Source of the DNA: Hetaerina americana
Lineage: Eukaryota > Arthropoda > Insecta > Odonata > Calopterygidae
Length of the DNA stretch: 64,000 nt
Direction of reading: 5' to 3'
Assembly (NCBI GenBank): GCA_022747635.1
Contig: JAKTNV010000014.1
Coordinates: 10,241,110-10,305,109 of the forward strand
Position numbers and translations under genes: made by a program. The notes beneath the pieces are model-generated. The model searched no databases. It saw nothing but the letters and a program-made list of their open reading frames with translations, and was not told the DNA's origin. Shown piece by piece: positions 23,002-36,548 of this stretch (positions are counted from its first letter, which is position 1; each line of letters begins with the position of its first letter).

Positions 23002-24560
23002 TTCGAAAATTATAATTATAATCTCCTCTTGTTCAATCACTGTTTTTCCATAGGAACCTTCCCATCTCAATGGAAATGCGCCAGCGCCATTCCGATACAT
23101 AAAACAGGTCCCGAGAATGATGTTTCCAACTATCCTCCAATCTCACTGCTTCCAATCCTGTCTTCCGTTTCTCAGCGTATCATTCCCAACGGGATTTATT
23201 ATTTCATCTCTCCCTTTTTATTTTTCCGGCAACATGGTTTCCTCTCAGAAAGATCATGCCTGACAAATCTTGTTGTCCCTCTGCACCACGCCGTCATGGC
23301 AATAGTCAAATCAGGTCAACTTGATGCCATCTACCTTGACTTTTTCAAGGCTTTCTACACCCTCCATCATCAACTCTTCATAAACTCAGCCAACAGTTTG
23401 GGATAGATGGTATGATCCTCAGCCTTCTTTCTAGCTTTCTCGCCTACTAAACCCAGCGTGTGATACTCTCAGATGCTTCTTCCTCTTGGTCTCCTGTGGC
23501 GTCTGGATTTCCCCAGGGCAGTGTCCTTGCGCCATATCTTTTCAATTTATTCATTAATGAGTTTCCTTCCCGGCTCCTTTTCTCCCAAGTTCATATCTTC
23601 TGAATGCTGATGATTGCAAGATTTACAAGCAAATAAATAATATTTACATTCAACTTGCCTTAGATCCAATTTCCCTGTGGTGTGATACCTGGAAGCTTAA
23701 CTTAAACCCTGGAAAATACAGCATCATGACTCTTGCTCTGAAAAAAACCCCTGACATTCAACTAAACCATGAATTCAACTCCCTTAAACAGAGTATCAAC
23801 CATGAAAGACCTAGGCGTTTTAACCGACCGAAAACTAAACTACTCCGACCACATACAGACTGTAAAAAATAAAGCAATGTCCCTACTAGGCCTTCTTTAC
23901 CGCTTCACAGAAATTAAAGATCCAATGGCACTCCATTCGTGCTTCTCAACAATTGTCCTTCCCATCGTATCATATTGCTCCCCAATTTGGTCCACCTCAT
24001 CCCCAACTAATCTTAAATCCCTCGATTGCATCTTTCACTTGTTTGCCGAAATAGTCAAACGCCGAGTCCCACATTTCCGCAATATGTCCTCAAATGCTCT
24101 TCTGTCTTCTTTATCCATTTCTAACCCCCTAAACTGCAAACTTAAAGCTGATTTAAAACTCTTCCACAATATCCTAAACTCGACTATTGATTACCCTGAA
24201 CTGCTCTCTCTCTCTTCAACTTCAGGATACCAACCCGATCCACTCTCACCCACTACTTACTCTATCTGCCTATTCCTGAGATATCTCTCATTAAGCTTTC
24301 GCTTTTATTTCGCCTATCCTCCCTTCTAAATTTACTCCCTCACAATGTCGATCCTTTTTATTTATCATGCAGCAATTTCACCACCCAAGCTTTATCCGGC
24401 CTGTCAACAAATTAAGTATTTCCCCTGTCGATGTTGTGGTCTCGTTATTTATTGTTATGCTGTTATTGTATTTTGTCCTTTTTCATAATTTGGTTATATT
24501 TTCATAGTAAATCGGCGCTCCTGCTGTATGTGAACTATGTTTTAAATAGATAAATAAATT
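23002..24560 (+). pseudogene. 5'-truncated, degraded non-LTR retrotransposon (Jockey/CR1-like RT)
   Basis: Pieces of reverse transcriptase follow in order on the plus strand in three frames. 23002-23405: FPSQWKCASAIPIHK, VSNYPPISLLP, QHGFLSERSC and IYLDFFKAFYTLHH (fingers and motif A). 23505-23522: GFPQGS (motif B). 23603-23614: NADD, the catalytic YADD box with Tyr changed to Asn. 23769-24329: 186 open codons of the thumb/C-terminal part (VSTMKDLGVLTDRKLNYSDH, YCSPIWS). The invariant R of NYRPISLL is P and the second D of motif A is Y, so it is dead. The end near 24560 is a short TAAA-type tail. Endonuclease and gag parts are missing (5' truncation). Exact clade assignment is tentative. Confidence 0.9.
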
Positions 24561-25030
24561 GAAATGGGTTGGTAGCATAAAGCTCACCGTTTTCATCACC
24601 GCTGCTTAAATGATCAGTTGAGAAGGGTAATTTGCCAAGCGTAAATTGCGGATTTGCCCGTGTTAAAAAAACAAGTTACGCGCAAGATAAATCGAATTTT
24701 CGTACTCGATCCTTTGTCCATGCTGTGTGGAGCGGTAGAAATGAACCGTGCTAATGGGCGAAAATCATTTACGTGAGGGGTGGAGAAGAAACAGAAGGGA
24801 CAGGGAAGGGAAAAGCTAACGTGAATGATGGAAGAGGCGAGGCAGTGTGAGGGGATGAACTCACAAAGACGCTTGTCGCGAAGTTGGCCCGTCTTCTTTC
24901 TCCCCTGTGATTGTTGTCAACTTCACAAGGCTTTCATTTCTCAGATGCCGAATAAATTAAATAATGATCTTTAGAGCAAGTTGAATAGTTTTATTGGGGA
25001 ATGAGATAATCGATCCAACTTAAAACATTT

Positions 25031-25090
25031 AATATATATATATATGACTATATATATATAAACATATATATATATATATATGTTTATGTA

Positions 25091-25141
<51 letters not shown>
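25031..25141. repeat. (TA)n microsatellite
   Basis: TA dinucleotides with a few TG, GACT and AAAC interruptions. Confidence 0.97.
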
Positions 25142-25144
<3 letters not shown>

Positions 25145-25439
25145 GATTATCGACATCAGTGAATGAAAAATGGTTGGCGAACGGCAATTCTGGTGGGTAC
25201 CAGCTCGGAATAATGAACGGAATATAAGTTGATAAACAACGCAGCGATGTTTTCGCGTTTGAAGGTAAATCTATCTTCCATAACGTGAACATACCTGTAT
25301 TATATCATTTAGAAAAGCTTGACATTGTGATATACCTCTTCAAACAGCCGGAGATGGTGCTGATGTTTGTTTTCACTGTAGATTTTGAGGATTTTGTCTT
25401 CCAGTCAAGATATTGGCACCATACGGATATTGATGATTT

Positions 25440-25512
25440 ATCTTCACGTCTACGTCTACATGGTACCCTGCATGCCACCGCTAAGGTGTGTGGCAGGGTT
25501 CAAAAGGAGGCA
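25440..25512 (+). repeat. Repeat family C core, copy 4
   Basis: CACGTCTACGTCTACATGGT, ACCCTGCATGCCACCGCTAA, GGTGTGTGGCAGGGTTC. It matches the left part of the family-C core. Confidence 0.5.
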
Positions 25513-25519
25513 TGCAGCT

Positions 25520-28500
25520 TCAAATATGAAGTTTTCTTGGCCATTAGTTTTGAATAAATTTATAACATAAATCAAATAATGAATACAACGAATCAACAGG
25601 CAAATATTCCACGGTATCTAAGCGTGGAATAATTCTCTACGCGTATGAGACAAGCTTCTGGTAACAAGAAAGGCAATAAAACAAAAGATGAAAGAATGGC
25701 AACAGCCTTCTTTTAATGAAAAAAATACACTTCTCAATCAGCTCAATTATTTTTAAATGCGCAGATGTCGTTTCGCACACGTCGTGTTTTATTATATGCA
25801 CCTATAAAGACGATCATTCACCACGTAATAAGGCAGAAAGTGACATCCGAGGGTCTTTTAGCGGCTTCGGTAACATTAATGCTGGTCACGCGGGTGGGGT
25901 CTCCTTCTATATCTTAATAATATTCTGGGTAATGGGTTTCTGAGGAAAAAAATCATGCATCCGTGCACCTATGAACGTATTGGGATAACCATCACGTACC
26001 TAGTAGCATATTTGGGAGTTACACTAACATGGGCCTGGAGTAGTAACAACGTGTCAGAAATATTAACGGATCTAATATTACGGATTATAGGATCTAATTT
26101 CTTAACTGAAGAATGTAAAGAGACAAAATACAGATTTTTCTTAACAGTCGTAATTAACTTCCACAAATCGCTATGATATTACTGAAAGTCCTTGTTTGGG
26201 AGCTGCTGGAAACACGAAGCTACCATTACGATATTTACGAATAGTATGAGTTTAACGTGTACACAATAATTTTAGCACCGCTTTAGTATACTGACAGGTG
26301 AGACCATATCGAGAAGTTGAAGTAGGTTGATTGTCGGAGAAGTTTCTACAACCGCAGGAAACATCATGCGTGACAGTTCAAACTGGAGGCAAAGCAAATG
26401 TCGCCCAATGCTTAAAATTACCAATAACACTAATGGTTAATTCCCCCGTGGCCGACCTGGCACCTCCTGCTACCCATCTTTACGGCGGTTTGCATGATAT
26501 AAGGGAGATGTACGTATTGTAAAAGCATACAGGTGAAGTATTGACGCAACTGTTTGTCGATAAATAAAGATAAGCGTGCTTAGAGCAAATGCTGAGATCA
26601 TTTTACACCGTAAACAATACCCCATAAAATTAAACAATGATATCATAACTGAAAGGTGACTCGTAAGCAAGCAGTTAATCACATCACCCTTAAGGAAGGA
26701 ATAGACATGTTCCTGGGATGAGAGGGCATTGGTGTATGTTTTTTTGCGGGAGGGATCCGGGAGTGTTCTTATCCATTCTACGAATCAATTAAGAGGATTG
26801 TTTCTGCGAAATCCTTAGAATGAAAATCTTACACGCGAGCCGGATCCGCGGAAGGTCTGAGCCTCCGGCCTTTTGGGTCAGACATTGGGTCCGACCCGAG
26901 TTCATGACCGTTTTTCTTTGCCTTCGTCATCAACCTTGAGCTTCTTCAAGGAATTCAAATTTTCATCACACAAGAAGAATTTCTTCCGTCTCGGAACATA
27001 TTTTGGTCGCGGCTTGCACATGAGATCTTCGACATTAATTGAATAGAAAGGAGCTGGACCATCCACTGTGTTTTAGCCATCCAGAGAATTGTTAAAACAC
27101 GGTGAAAAACTATAAGTTAGACCGCCCGATAAAATTAAAGCAATTGGCTCACAAATTGATAGATCTAAAAATTCGTTATTCACTCCCTTGATACGCGACC
27201 GCATACATAAACAAGGATAGAGAAATCAAATCGGGCTTCCTCAGTGTCTGCTATCACTTGCGTCAGATAGGCTTCTGTTACAATAAAATATTTTTTATCT
27301 TTCGTATTTTCTATCAAGAATCGATAAAATATTTTCTCACGCATAAAATAGGTTTTACTATTTTTGGATGATCAGTTCCAATTAATTTAAATAACAATCT
27401 TTTAGGTTTATCATTCAAGATCGCATATTATTTGGTACCGATTAATTTTGTGGATAGTTCACCTCGTGTATGGTAGTATTTTGCAGATCAAGTATGAACA
27501 TCAAGATTGCCATGGAAAAGCTGAAGTCTTGATAACATCGCACAGAGAAAGCTGCTTAGCTCGCCATCTAGGTTATTTCCATTTTATCACCATCATGCGA
27601 TAACTCACCTAAAAAAAATTAAGAATAGTTTTCAATTTTCGTACCACGATGTTAGGTGTACCTGACTCGTATCTAGCCTTTCCTCGCTAATGAAGGGGAT
27701 GGTTCCGTAATGATTACTCCAAGCGGATTCCAAAGGTTGTCTGCCCTGTTAATCCCTCGTCTAAAATGTCACTCGTTGTGATCGCGTGCATGATAGCGAG
27801 GAACCGATTTCGAGCGATGTCTAGTGACGGACTCGGAATGAAAAATAGGGCAAGAGGAACAAGTGAGATGACGTCACGATGATATTTGTCTCATAGGAGG
27901 CAGTGACGACATCTTTAAAGTTTTCTCAAGGCGTCTTTGTTAGATCCTTGGTTTGAGCAGTAGACTGAATAGATCTAAGATAAGTTTGCATATTTTTAAA
28001 TGCCAACTTTAGCGAACGAATTAAGCCAAAATGACGGCGGCTTTCCTTTTTAACGCGGGCTAATATGCGATCGATGGAGTCTCTGTCTCAAGGTCCTTTA
28101 CCGCTTGAGTCATTCGTGACTACCTGCTTGACGTAGACGTCTTGAAAGCACTTCAGCCCCAGAGGTCTGGCAATCCTAATGTAATGCATGAATAACATGT
28201 TGAATTCATGCAACCCGATTTGATGATCGATACCCACCGAATATTATCTGAATAGGAGAGATAGAATACTCGTATGTTCTATATCAAGGAATTCACTACC
28301 GATGCACTGCCATGTGAGAGAGCATTGAGTAGAGGAACAGTCCATAGCAGTGACTCCCGAATTTTCTGCTATCTCGTTCTCTAATGTCCCTAAAAATAAT
28401 TAATTAGGGCGCAGCCGCAAAACCCAAAGGTAGATAGGCAATTCGTCGCCAGGGAGACGTGTCTTGAGTCTTTAATGCATAGCAACCGCGATCTTTTGTC

Positions 28501-28735
28501 CTGGTGGAATAATCCTGTGTCAAAATGTGTACTTACTATTTGGACATATTTAGGCTCTACACCATAGGTTTTCTTCTGACTCAAGTTAAAAGAATACTAA
28601 TAACAGACTGATGGTTCACAATTCAAATCACAGTAGTCCGAAGTTGGATTTAATTGGCAATGAAAGAGGTCGCCTATTACTAAGCCCAACATCGTGCGCC
28701 ATTCACACATTTGTAGTAAACCAGTTTGTTCCCTC
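25520..28735. other. No gene recognised
   Basis: AT-rich. Short frames only; no repeat with a second copy in the window was found. Confidence 0.5.
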
Positions 28736-28737
28736 TT

Positions 28738-28862
28738 GCCGCCTTTGGTTTCCCTGGACGACCTGAAGAATCACACAGTTTAGGTGAAGCTGAGGGTTCC
28801 CAGATTAATCAACCGGTACCGAACTCGGTCCCTACGGACAGCAGACAAGCGCTCCTACGTGC
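28738..28862 (-). repeat. SINE A 5' half (head plus start of body)
   Basis: Reverse-complement reading gives an eroded tRNA head (AGCGCTTGTCTGCTGTCCG, B box GAGTTCGGTACCG) then AACCCTCAGCTTCACCTAAA and CTGTGTGATTCTTCAGGTCG. The 3' half is absent. Confidence 0.68.
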
Positions 28863-28864
28863 GT

Positions 28865-31800
28865 AATTTTCCAGGATGGAAACCAACCAGCAGTGGCACT
28901 TTTCAGGAAATCTGAAATTTCGGTCCGGTAAAATTTGAAATGACGTCTTAATTGGGATCGTGATAAATGCGCATATAGTTACTTCGAAACGGTTTTTTTT
29001 CTCCATGTTGAATGAATTTTTTGCATGTATAATTATGAATGATTACCAAGGAGAGAGGGAATTATGTCCGAATGGCAATGCATTTGCACACGAGGGAAGT
29101 ATTCCAGTTAACTAACGATGGTGTTAACATTAATTCAAAATCTCACTTGATATTATGGTTGTTCACTGTGATTAACGCATTTTTTTAAGTAAAGCTTAAC
29201 ATTTTTTTTGCACCGGCTGCTCGGCATCAATATGAGAAAATGCCATTTGAAAATCATTTTGGCATCGGTCCAGACTTTCGCTCGGGCGAATTTAGCGTCC
29301 CGGGAGGCACGATGAACAGCTCGTTTCTTTCGCTGTGCGCATTCTGTCATTTTGCAAGCCTACATCCTATCCGAATATGTATCCGCTGCCGCAGTATATT
29401 ATACGGGTGCGGCCTTGGTGTTAATATTATCTTGAACTGCTGTTGCCTCCGTGCTTTTCCTGTCGTTAGCGGTTAAATGATTGCCATCCGAATTTCTGGA
29501 GCTGATCTGGGTTCGCCGACTATCTTTGAGATCATTTTCTTTAATTTTGTCGATACTTACACTGCGTATGTAACCAGCACAGAATTTTTGATAAGAAAAA
29601 ACGCCCCTTCCGATACCGGTAAAAAACATTGGAACTGCTTCATTTGCGCGCTGCTTTAATCACCTCTGTAATATGACACCAGCGAATATTATAATTTTTA
29701 CGACTTTTCACGATGATGATGGAGTGGGTACTTTTATTAATCAAATAGTTTATACAATTATGTAAAAAATACTTTTAATGTTAAACTTAAAAAATATATG
29801 TAGTTTAATAAGTCCATTTTTTTCGGAATTCCATCGATACCCTCATACTTAACGAAACAATTGCTCTGCAGTGCATATGATTACATTGGTTAAGGCCACA
29901 TTAGATTAATAGTTTAATCTTAAATCCATAACTCTTCCAATTCTCAATTCCAAGTATGTATTCCCATTCCTTTCTTAACAAGTGAATGCCATAGTTAAGT
30001 TCTATTTTTCCTTAAAATTAGCGCCGCGTCGTTGAGAATGTGTACTGTGTTCCAGCCGAATCAATATGTTAATATAATTAGCGGAAGACCCGTTTTCAAA
30101 AACCGAAATCAGTTATTAATGGTTTACTTGTAAAGAGTAGTATTACACTCGCAATGACATTGTGATGATTCCATACTTAAATTCACACTAAGATGATATT
30201 ACAGGAGTGCCCCTCTTTCCACGTGGAATACTGAATTTTTCCGTTTCTTACGCATCAAGGCTTCTGTTGATTTGCTAAAATATGAGTTACCTGTTCTTCA
30301 CTCGTTATTAACTCTCTCGTCCCCGCATAACGAGTGGGAGCGTGCTGGGATATCACTCCTCTTTTAATTTGTCTCGCTTGGCCTTCAGGACCAAGCGGTA
30401 GGGAGTTGGGGAGCTTTTAAAGAGACAGTTCATTAGTTAGAAAGAGAGAGAGAGGTTGTAATTGTCTTGCCAACTACAATAAGCCCACTTATAAAACTGT
30501 GGGTTCCTCTTACGAAAAAAAGTAGCTATAGATATCTGTTATACTCTGTGCATACATTTTAAATAGACGCCCTCTACCCCACTTACCTTCGCCGCCAATC
30601 TCGTCATTCTCCTCCCCTCTGCCCACTCTTTCTTCCTCTCCCAGCTACCACCTTCGCTTTCGTGACTTAATCGAAAGCGCTTTCTCATTCTTCCTCTCTT
30701 CTTGCAGCGTTCTCGCTCACCTGCACACTTCGTTTCCTTCCGGACAACTCGATCAATCGGTGGAAAGGTCGGAAAGTTTTTAACTTCATTCAGCGAACGG
30801 GAATAAAAAGGAGAGGGAGGGACAGGAATAAAAGGGAGAAGGTCACACCTGAAATCCCATCCCCCACGGTTTTAAGCTTTCCACAATTTACTTAACTCCC
30901 GTTTACCCGTCCTGCGGCAAATCGGGTTTCCGCTCCATCGGCTGCATTAGGACGGACTGTTGCGGTTGTTGAATGGAAAGTTAGGTAACCCTTCAAATCT
31001 CCACTCGATCGTTAGACTATCAGGTGTGCATTTGTGTGTTGGAGGAATAACATAGTCGACCGTTTTTTAAGGTTTTGGGAAATAACTCCGAAATTTTTTA
31101 AAATATGCGTACACATTAATGAAAGCAATGCAAATCACCGCAGACTCATGTCTCCTGGTATCTCAGAAGTTTTATCATAAATAAATAGAAAAATAAATAA
31201 AATTTTTCCTCTTAAAGAAAGGATTTACTTCGCTTGAAAAACTGTCTTTGACCCAGCATGTGATTTTGTTGATACCAAAGACACTTCAAAGTTATTATCT
31301 CATTGTTTTAAATATTACAAATCATTTTTCATGGGGGCTATACGTATGCAATACAGTTTTTTAATGTTGCGCACATAGTTTGAAAACCTCGCCCTGTTTT
31401 TGCCGAACATTCTGCTATCTAGTGATAGCTGTAACATTTGAGTATATTTATGTACAAAAAAAAATTAAAGTGCAGTATTTAGTTGGGCAAATGAGAAAAA
31501 ATGTCGAAATTGTAATGCTATCTTTCCGGAAATTATTTTATTAGTATTTTACGACACTGCATAGGATTTCGTCATACATGATCTATGTTATTGTTGTAGA
31601 CACACTCGCAAAACTTCCACAAATATTCTCAGAATGTAGTAGGGTCGATAGCCGGATTGATCATGGAGGGCAGAATATTTTTAAGTACGGTCTTTTCCAT
31701 GTTTCAAATCGTTCCAGCCGACGTAGCGCTAGCGTCACTCCGTGGCCTACGTCAGCGATGCTTTAAGAATATATAAATATCGACAAAAGATACGAATTTT

Positions 31801-31975
31801 TGCATATGATCTACGAATATACAAATTTACTCAACACTTTCGAAGGTACTTTTAAATTTACCTCGTTGATTTTAAAATTAATATCGGTTTGCACGAAATA
31901 TATAGACTGTTGGAAGGTGTTTTTAACGTTCCCTTACATATGGGGAAGTATTAAGCTGTTCGAGAGAGTTGAGCT
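28865..31975. other. No gene recognised
   Basis: AT-rich with a GA/CT-rich zone at about 30560-30860. Nothing supportable. Confidence 0.5.
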
Positions 31976-32042
31976 GGGTCTGAGCTGTTTTACAGAAATG
32001 TACATATATGTATGTGTATATATATACATATGTTTATATAAA

Positions 32043-32287
32043 CCATAAACACAGTAATCAACCCGAAGGTCGGTTTAGTAGGTGATGGTAGAGTTCACCC
32101 AGTGCTAAGCCCTATACGGCGTGTGAATATTCACACATCAGGGTAGGGGGGCCAGTTCCTTTCCCTGTGCCGGTATGGTTTCCCAGGAGATCTGGTACCC
32201 GAAAAATCACTTAATCTTGGGTGGAGCTGCAGGTGCCCAGAGTGCCTTGCCCGGGAATCGAACCCGGGACCCTCTGGTCAGCAGTCC
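32043..32287 (-). repeat. SINE A, near-complete reference copy inside a (TA)n tract
   Basis: The 3' end AACCATAAACACAGTAATCA abuts TA-rich sequence (31999-32042). The other end, inside the tRNA head (GGACTGCTGACCAGAGGGTC with B box GGGTTCGATTCCCGGGC), abuts the (TA)n tract at 32288. The body is the best match to the other copies. It lacks only the first part of the head (A box). Confidence 0.9.
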
Positions 32288-32360
32288 AAATATATATATA
32301 TATATATATATAGACTATATATATAGACTATATATATATATACTATATATATATATATAG
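32288..32360. repeat. (TA)n microsatellite with TATAGAC units
   Basis: TA runs interrupted at regular spacing by TAGAC. It begins exactly at the 5' edge of the SINE A copy; a further TA/TG-rich zone extends to about 32490. Confidence 0.95.
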
Positions 32361-32696
32361 CACGCACACATACTAGTAGGCTACTAACTCCTATGTGTGC
32401 GTGCATGTATGTATATACGAGACACGTGTATGTACGTACTCGTATATGTACATACCATATATGTGTGTATATACTCGCACATATAGGTAAACATAATACG
32501 AGTAAAATGAAAAAGATCTCCTGAAGGCGATTTAAAGGGTTGAAACCCGGGACATGATCCCCACTTTCATAAATTAATGAGTGATGGATTAACTCCGTCA
32601 AATCATGCTTATTAGACGTTTGAACCTTGGCATAATAGCTTCCCCTTTATCTAAGATTGTGTAGGTATACGTTTTCAGGGTTGTTGCTGTGATTTA

Positions 32697-33012
32697 TGTT
32701 CATGTAGTGGTTTCTTACCCCAAGGGTCCGGGTTCTAATCCCAGGGTTGGCTGGATTTTTCAATGGTATTCCGGTTGTTGCTTGTAGTGCTGTGGAAAGT
32801 ACTTGGAGAAAGGAATGGAGAAAGCCGTCCTTCGTATTGGACGCTACTCTGTGTGAACCCTTGGCGCATTTATAAGTAGAGTAGGCTAATGTCCTGCTTA
32901 GGGTTTCTCTCTACTTTTATTCCCCCATTAAATTCTATTCCTTCGAAACTAACCCCCTATCCCTAATTGCGCAAATGACCTCAGCTGTTGGTTGTCTCTC
33001 GTGATAGCTACA
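32697..33012 (+). repeat. Interspersed repeat family B (SINE-like), copy 1
   Basis: It starts with a tRNA-like head (GTAGTGGTTTCTTACCCCAA, B box CCGGGTTCTAATCCCAGG), then TTTTTCAATGGTATTCCGGT, then a middle block ending AGTAGAGTAGGCTAATG, and a 3' end GCGCAAATGACCTCAGCTGT (32969-32988). The same order occurs at 61.5 kb. Non-coding and Pol III-type. Confidence 0.75.
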
Positions 33013-33904
33013 ACTATTAGTTTTCCTTCCAGATGGAAACATAACTACTCGGAAAACGCCCTTGTAGCACACGAATCCAGTGGAGTAATATATGAACCTA
33101 ACTTTTAAAAATTAACCGGATTTAGGTGACGTTTATCGAAAGATAAATATTTTCTCAATTAAGATATGAAGTATCTATTCCAAAATTATCAAATATTCAT
33201 TGAATGAAATATTTACGGTTTTCTTTTTATAAATAAATACGAGTAGTCAAATTTTTGTGAAATTCGAGCCGATTCTCTGAGTTTTATTATCGAGCGCAGC
33301 TGTTTCGCATAGCTAATGACACTTAGGGTGGCTACAAACAGGTGTCACAAATGGACTAAGGCATAGTTAAGGGGGAGACTTATAGAAACCATGAGGCATT
33401 TCTTTACTAGTTGCTGTCGCTTGAAGTGCAAGAATTATTTATGTCGCAACAGGGGCTTCATCTTGGGCCACACCCATTCCTGGCCCAAAATAAAACCTAC
33501 ATTATTCAGGGGGAGGGGGGTCGCTAATGAAGTGATCGGGAGAATGCGTGGAGTGAGGCTGGGACACGTTTCAGAAAGTGGTTGACTCACGCGTATTTTT
33601 GACAGGACGTGCCCTTGAACTCAACAAATCTGCCTCCAGTAAGATGGATTAGGGGATAAGGCAGGAACATCGCTTTAATGAGCCTGTTGACTTATATACA
33701 GCTTGCTATGACATTCCGAAGTCATCCAAAAATACATTTAATTTGTATGACAAGACGAATAGACGATTTCTTCTATCCCTTGACGAAAAAAAGGGGCCTC
33801 AACTCACAAGGGACTTTTTATTTTGAGGATTTTATTGAAGGTATAGGAATTTTGTCAGCGCGATTTTGGAAGCAGAAATGGGATCTCTCAGACGTTGTAC
33901 TAAT

Positions 33905-34180
33905 TACTAGGTATCATCATCATTATCTCAATCCTGAGATTGGCTTACTCTAGGCTTCCATTCTTCTCTATTCAGTGTTAATTCCCTCTCACCCCCTGAT
34001 AGCTTTTCTTGTTAAGTCCTTCTTAATTTATCCTAGTATGTACTTCCCTCTTGATCTTCCCCGCAGGATCTTCCCTTTAATGTTCCCTTATTGTTTCCAA
34101 TTAATCTATCATGTCCATTCCATCTATATCTCCGTTGCCACAGGCTTCTCGATATGCTATTTTACTAGGCATTAATTTAA
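33905..34180 (+). repeat. Possible LINE 3'-UTR fragment
   Basis: The segment opens with TATCATCATCATTATCTCAA and 'CCTGAGATTGGCTTACTC', then pyrimidine-rich text with TCTCTATTC. I recognise this style of sequence from insect LINE 3' regions, but cannot confirm it here. No coding capacity. Confidence 0.3.
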
Positions 34181-34184
34181 TAAT

Positions 34185-35960
34185 GCTAGCTACATATTGA
34201 GTCCCTCATTGATCGTGTGCAATATATCATTGTGGTAATGTTCCCTAATTGATTTATACAGTAATTAAGTTATTTTTCGCACAAAAAGACTCAACACAAG
34301 CAACCTATGCTTCTATGGTTAGTCGCGGAATCTGGGTTATGCTGTTCAATGAATACGTTTATGTATAAATAACCAAGTTATTATTTTTATTCCATTTGCA
34401 TTGCCATACTAGCATTGTTCTTCCGATCGGGCCTTGTGGGGCTAAGAAAACCATAGTCTTGCGTTTTGAATAAATGTTAGCATAAAGAAACCAGGTCGCC
34501 GTTGTTATACCATTTGAGCTCTCATCATTACCATGTGACAGTCTTTCCGAGCACTGTTCATGCGTCAGCCGCAAGTTCAATGAGCATTCGGTAAACCCAC
34601 ACAATGAGCCGGAAACTCTTTTAGTTAGGCCGGATATATGCTCCATATGTATGAAATGTCCTGTGTGCTGAAAGTCAACGTAAATATTCAGCTAAGATAA
34701 TCGTCGATGGAGCCGAGGCCCTTCCAAAAATAGTGCTCCCGTGCCCCGTCTTCCTGTTGGTCTCCATGGGAAACGAGAACTGCAAATAACACCGGATGTA
34801 CTTATGTATGGAGCACCATGGAGATTGAAGCTACCATGTTACTCGTGTTGCCATCGCGCGGAAAAGAATTTAAAAGACATGAAGTCCGAGGCATTCGGTA
34901 ATGTTTTTGGAAACGGAGATAATTTTTCTCAATGGCAGATAAGTATTAATTCCACAAGAGCATATGACACATGCATACATATGTTCAGTAGAGCTTACTG
35001 CTACTACCGTAGAATGAATTTCATCGCAGTTCTAAAAGCGAATATTTCCGACTATAGGCTGGTTTACTCTCACAGGGAATATTCACTTAATAATTCCCTA
35101 CAGATATATTTCCCGGAAAACAGCGATAAAGTTAAAAGACACATATTTGGAACAGTTACATCGCGATAGGTTATTCAGTCCACCATATATCATCTTGAAA
35201 ATATCAATACGATCAGTTTGATCCATAGTGATTTTTTAAATTCAATTTGTTGAGCTTTCCCGCTCAGATACGGAGAAGGCACACGAAAGTTTAAACTTTA
35301 CTAGATTCACATACCGTTGCACCACCCTCCGTTGCCCATAATTCCACAGCATTCTGTAAGGGAAAGTTTCTTCGCCTCATTTGGTAGAACTCATAGGTAA
35401 CATCCAGGGATTTCAGGTATTTACTATGTTTGGCTAAAAATTTTAGCAAAAAATTGGTCACGGATCGTTTGTAAATTTTTAGAAATTTGAATGGTGTGGT
35501 GAGAATCGTGTGACATTTTGGGTAAAGGAATTGCAGGAGAAGCTTAAAAATTGATTTAAAATTTGACAGGGGGTGATCAAGGGGTAAATCTCTATTCCCT
35601 CATGATAAAAAACTTTGCTCACATGACGCCACGATGATCTCCAATAAGATACTTAGTGAAGAAAACTTTTCCGCGTTGAAATCCTTTGTCCGTGTAGGAC
35701 GAACATTTAACGAGGTGTCTGTGTACCATAAAGAGGCACTGCTAAGGCAACAATCACTAAAACTTCTCTGTAGCCTTAGGATAAAAGCGATCTGGACCCC
35801 ACTTATTTGATCTTTACTGCCGTATTTTTCATTCCTTTGGTCGTATAAAAAAACTCAGACAATAATGCTCGTAAACTCGAAGGAAAATTGTTTCCCTCGA
35901 GGATTAGGATCGTTTTAACTGCAATGGAAATCCGTCGGTATCCTAAATAGAGTGGATATA
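34185..35960. other. No supported gene; one 142-codon open frame
   Basis: 34741-35169 (+) is open for 142 codons with a mixed, protein-like composition but no domain that I recognise. A frame of this length is expected about once by chance in a window of this size and composition, so it is not called. Confidence 0.35.
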
Positions 35961-35962
35961 AA

Positions 35963-36003
35963 TAGATAAATATATATATATGTATATATATATATATACA
36001 TAT
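35963..36003. repeat. (TA)n microsatellite
   Basis: Short TA tract with one TG interruption. Confidence 0.9.
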
Positions 36004-36447
36004 AAATTCTGGGAAAAATAACGATGCACATTTCCCTCTCAAACGACCTCGTCGAATGCCCTACGAAGCTCAACGGGGAAAGTTCTGATTGCATGGAAGA
36101 GGATTATTTTTAGCGGGCTCCACATCTTAGGCACGGCTTCGCTGTGCACATATAAAAGGTTTTTGATGGCCAACGTGAAAAAACCCACGCTGTCTGAAAC
36201 TAAAGGGCAGCAATGAGAAACAAAGCCAATATAATGGTCAGATTGAACAGGCGGGGGAAATAATCTTTAAATCATGGAACAACTCAGGCAGGTTGAATGG
36301 AACATACTATTTTACTTCGTCGGAATCTCCTTCTTGCCTCTTAATCACATCGTAACGCATCGCATTTTAGATGGAGATAGATACCGATGCTTTCGTCTGT
36401 CAGATATGTTTGTCCTACCTTAGGCCCCTAGTTTATAAATAAATAAA

Positions 36448-36482
36448 ATATGTATATATATGTATATATATATATGTATGTA
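36448..36482. repeat. (TA)n microsatellite
   Basis: TA/TG tract about 70 bases before family-D copy 2. Confidence 0.9.
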
Positions 36483-36548
36483 TGTTTATTTATAGCAGGA
36501 TAAAGTTTATATACATACGAGTATATATGTGCTTGGAAATAAATATAA

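Noticed and set aside
34741..35169. 142-codon open frame
   Set aside because: No recognisable domain or codon signature; a frame this long is plausible by chance in 64 kb searched on both strands.
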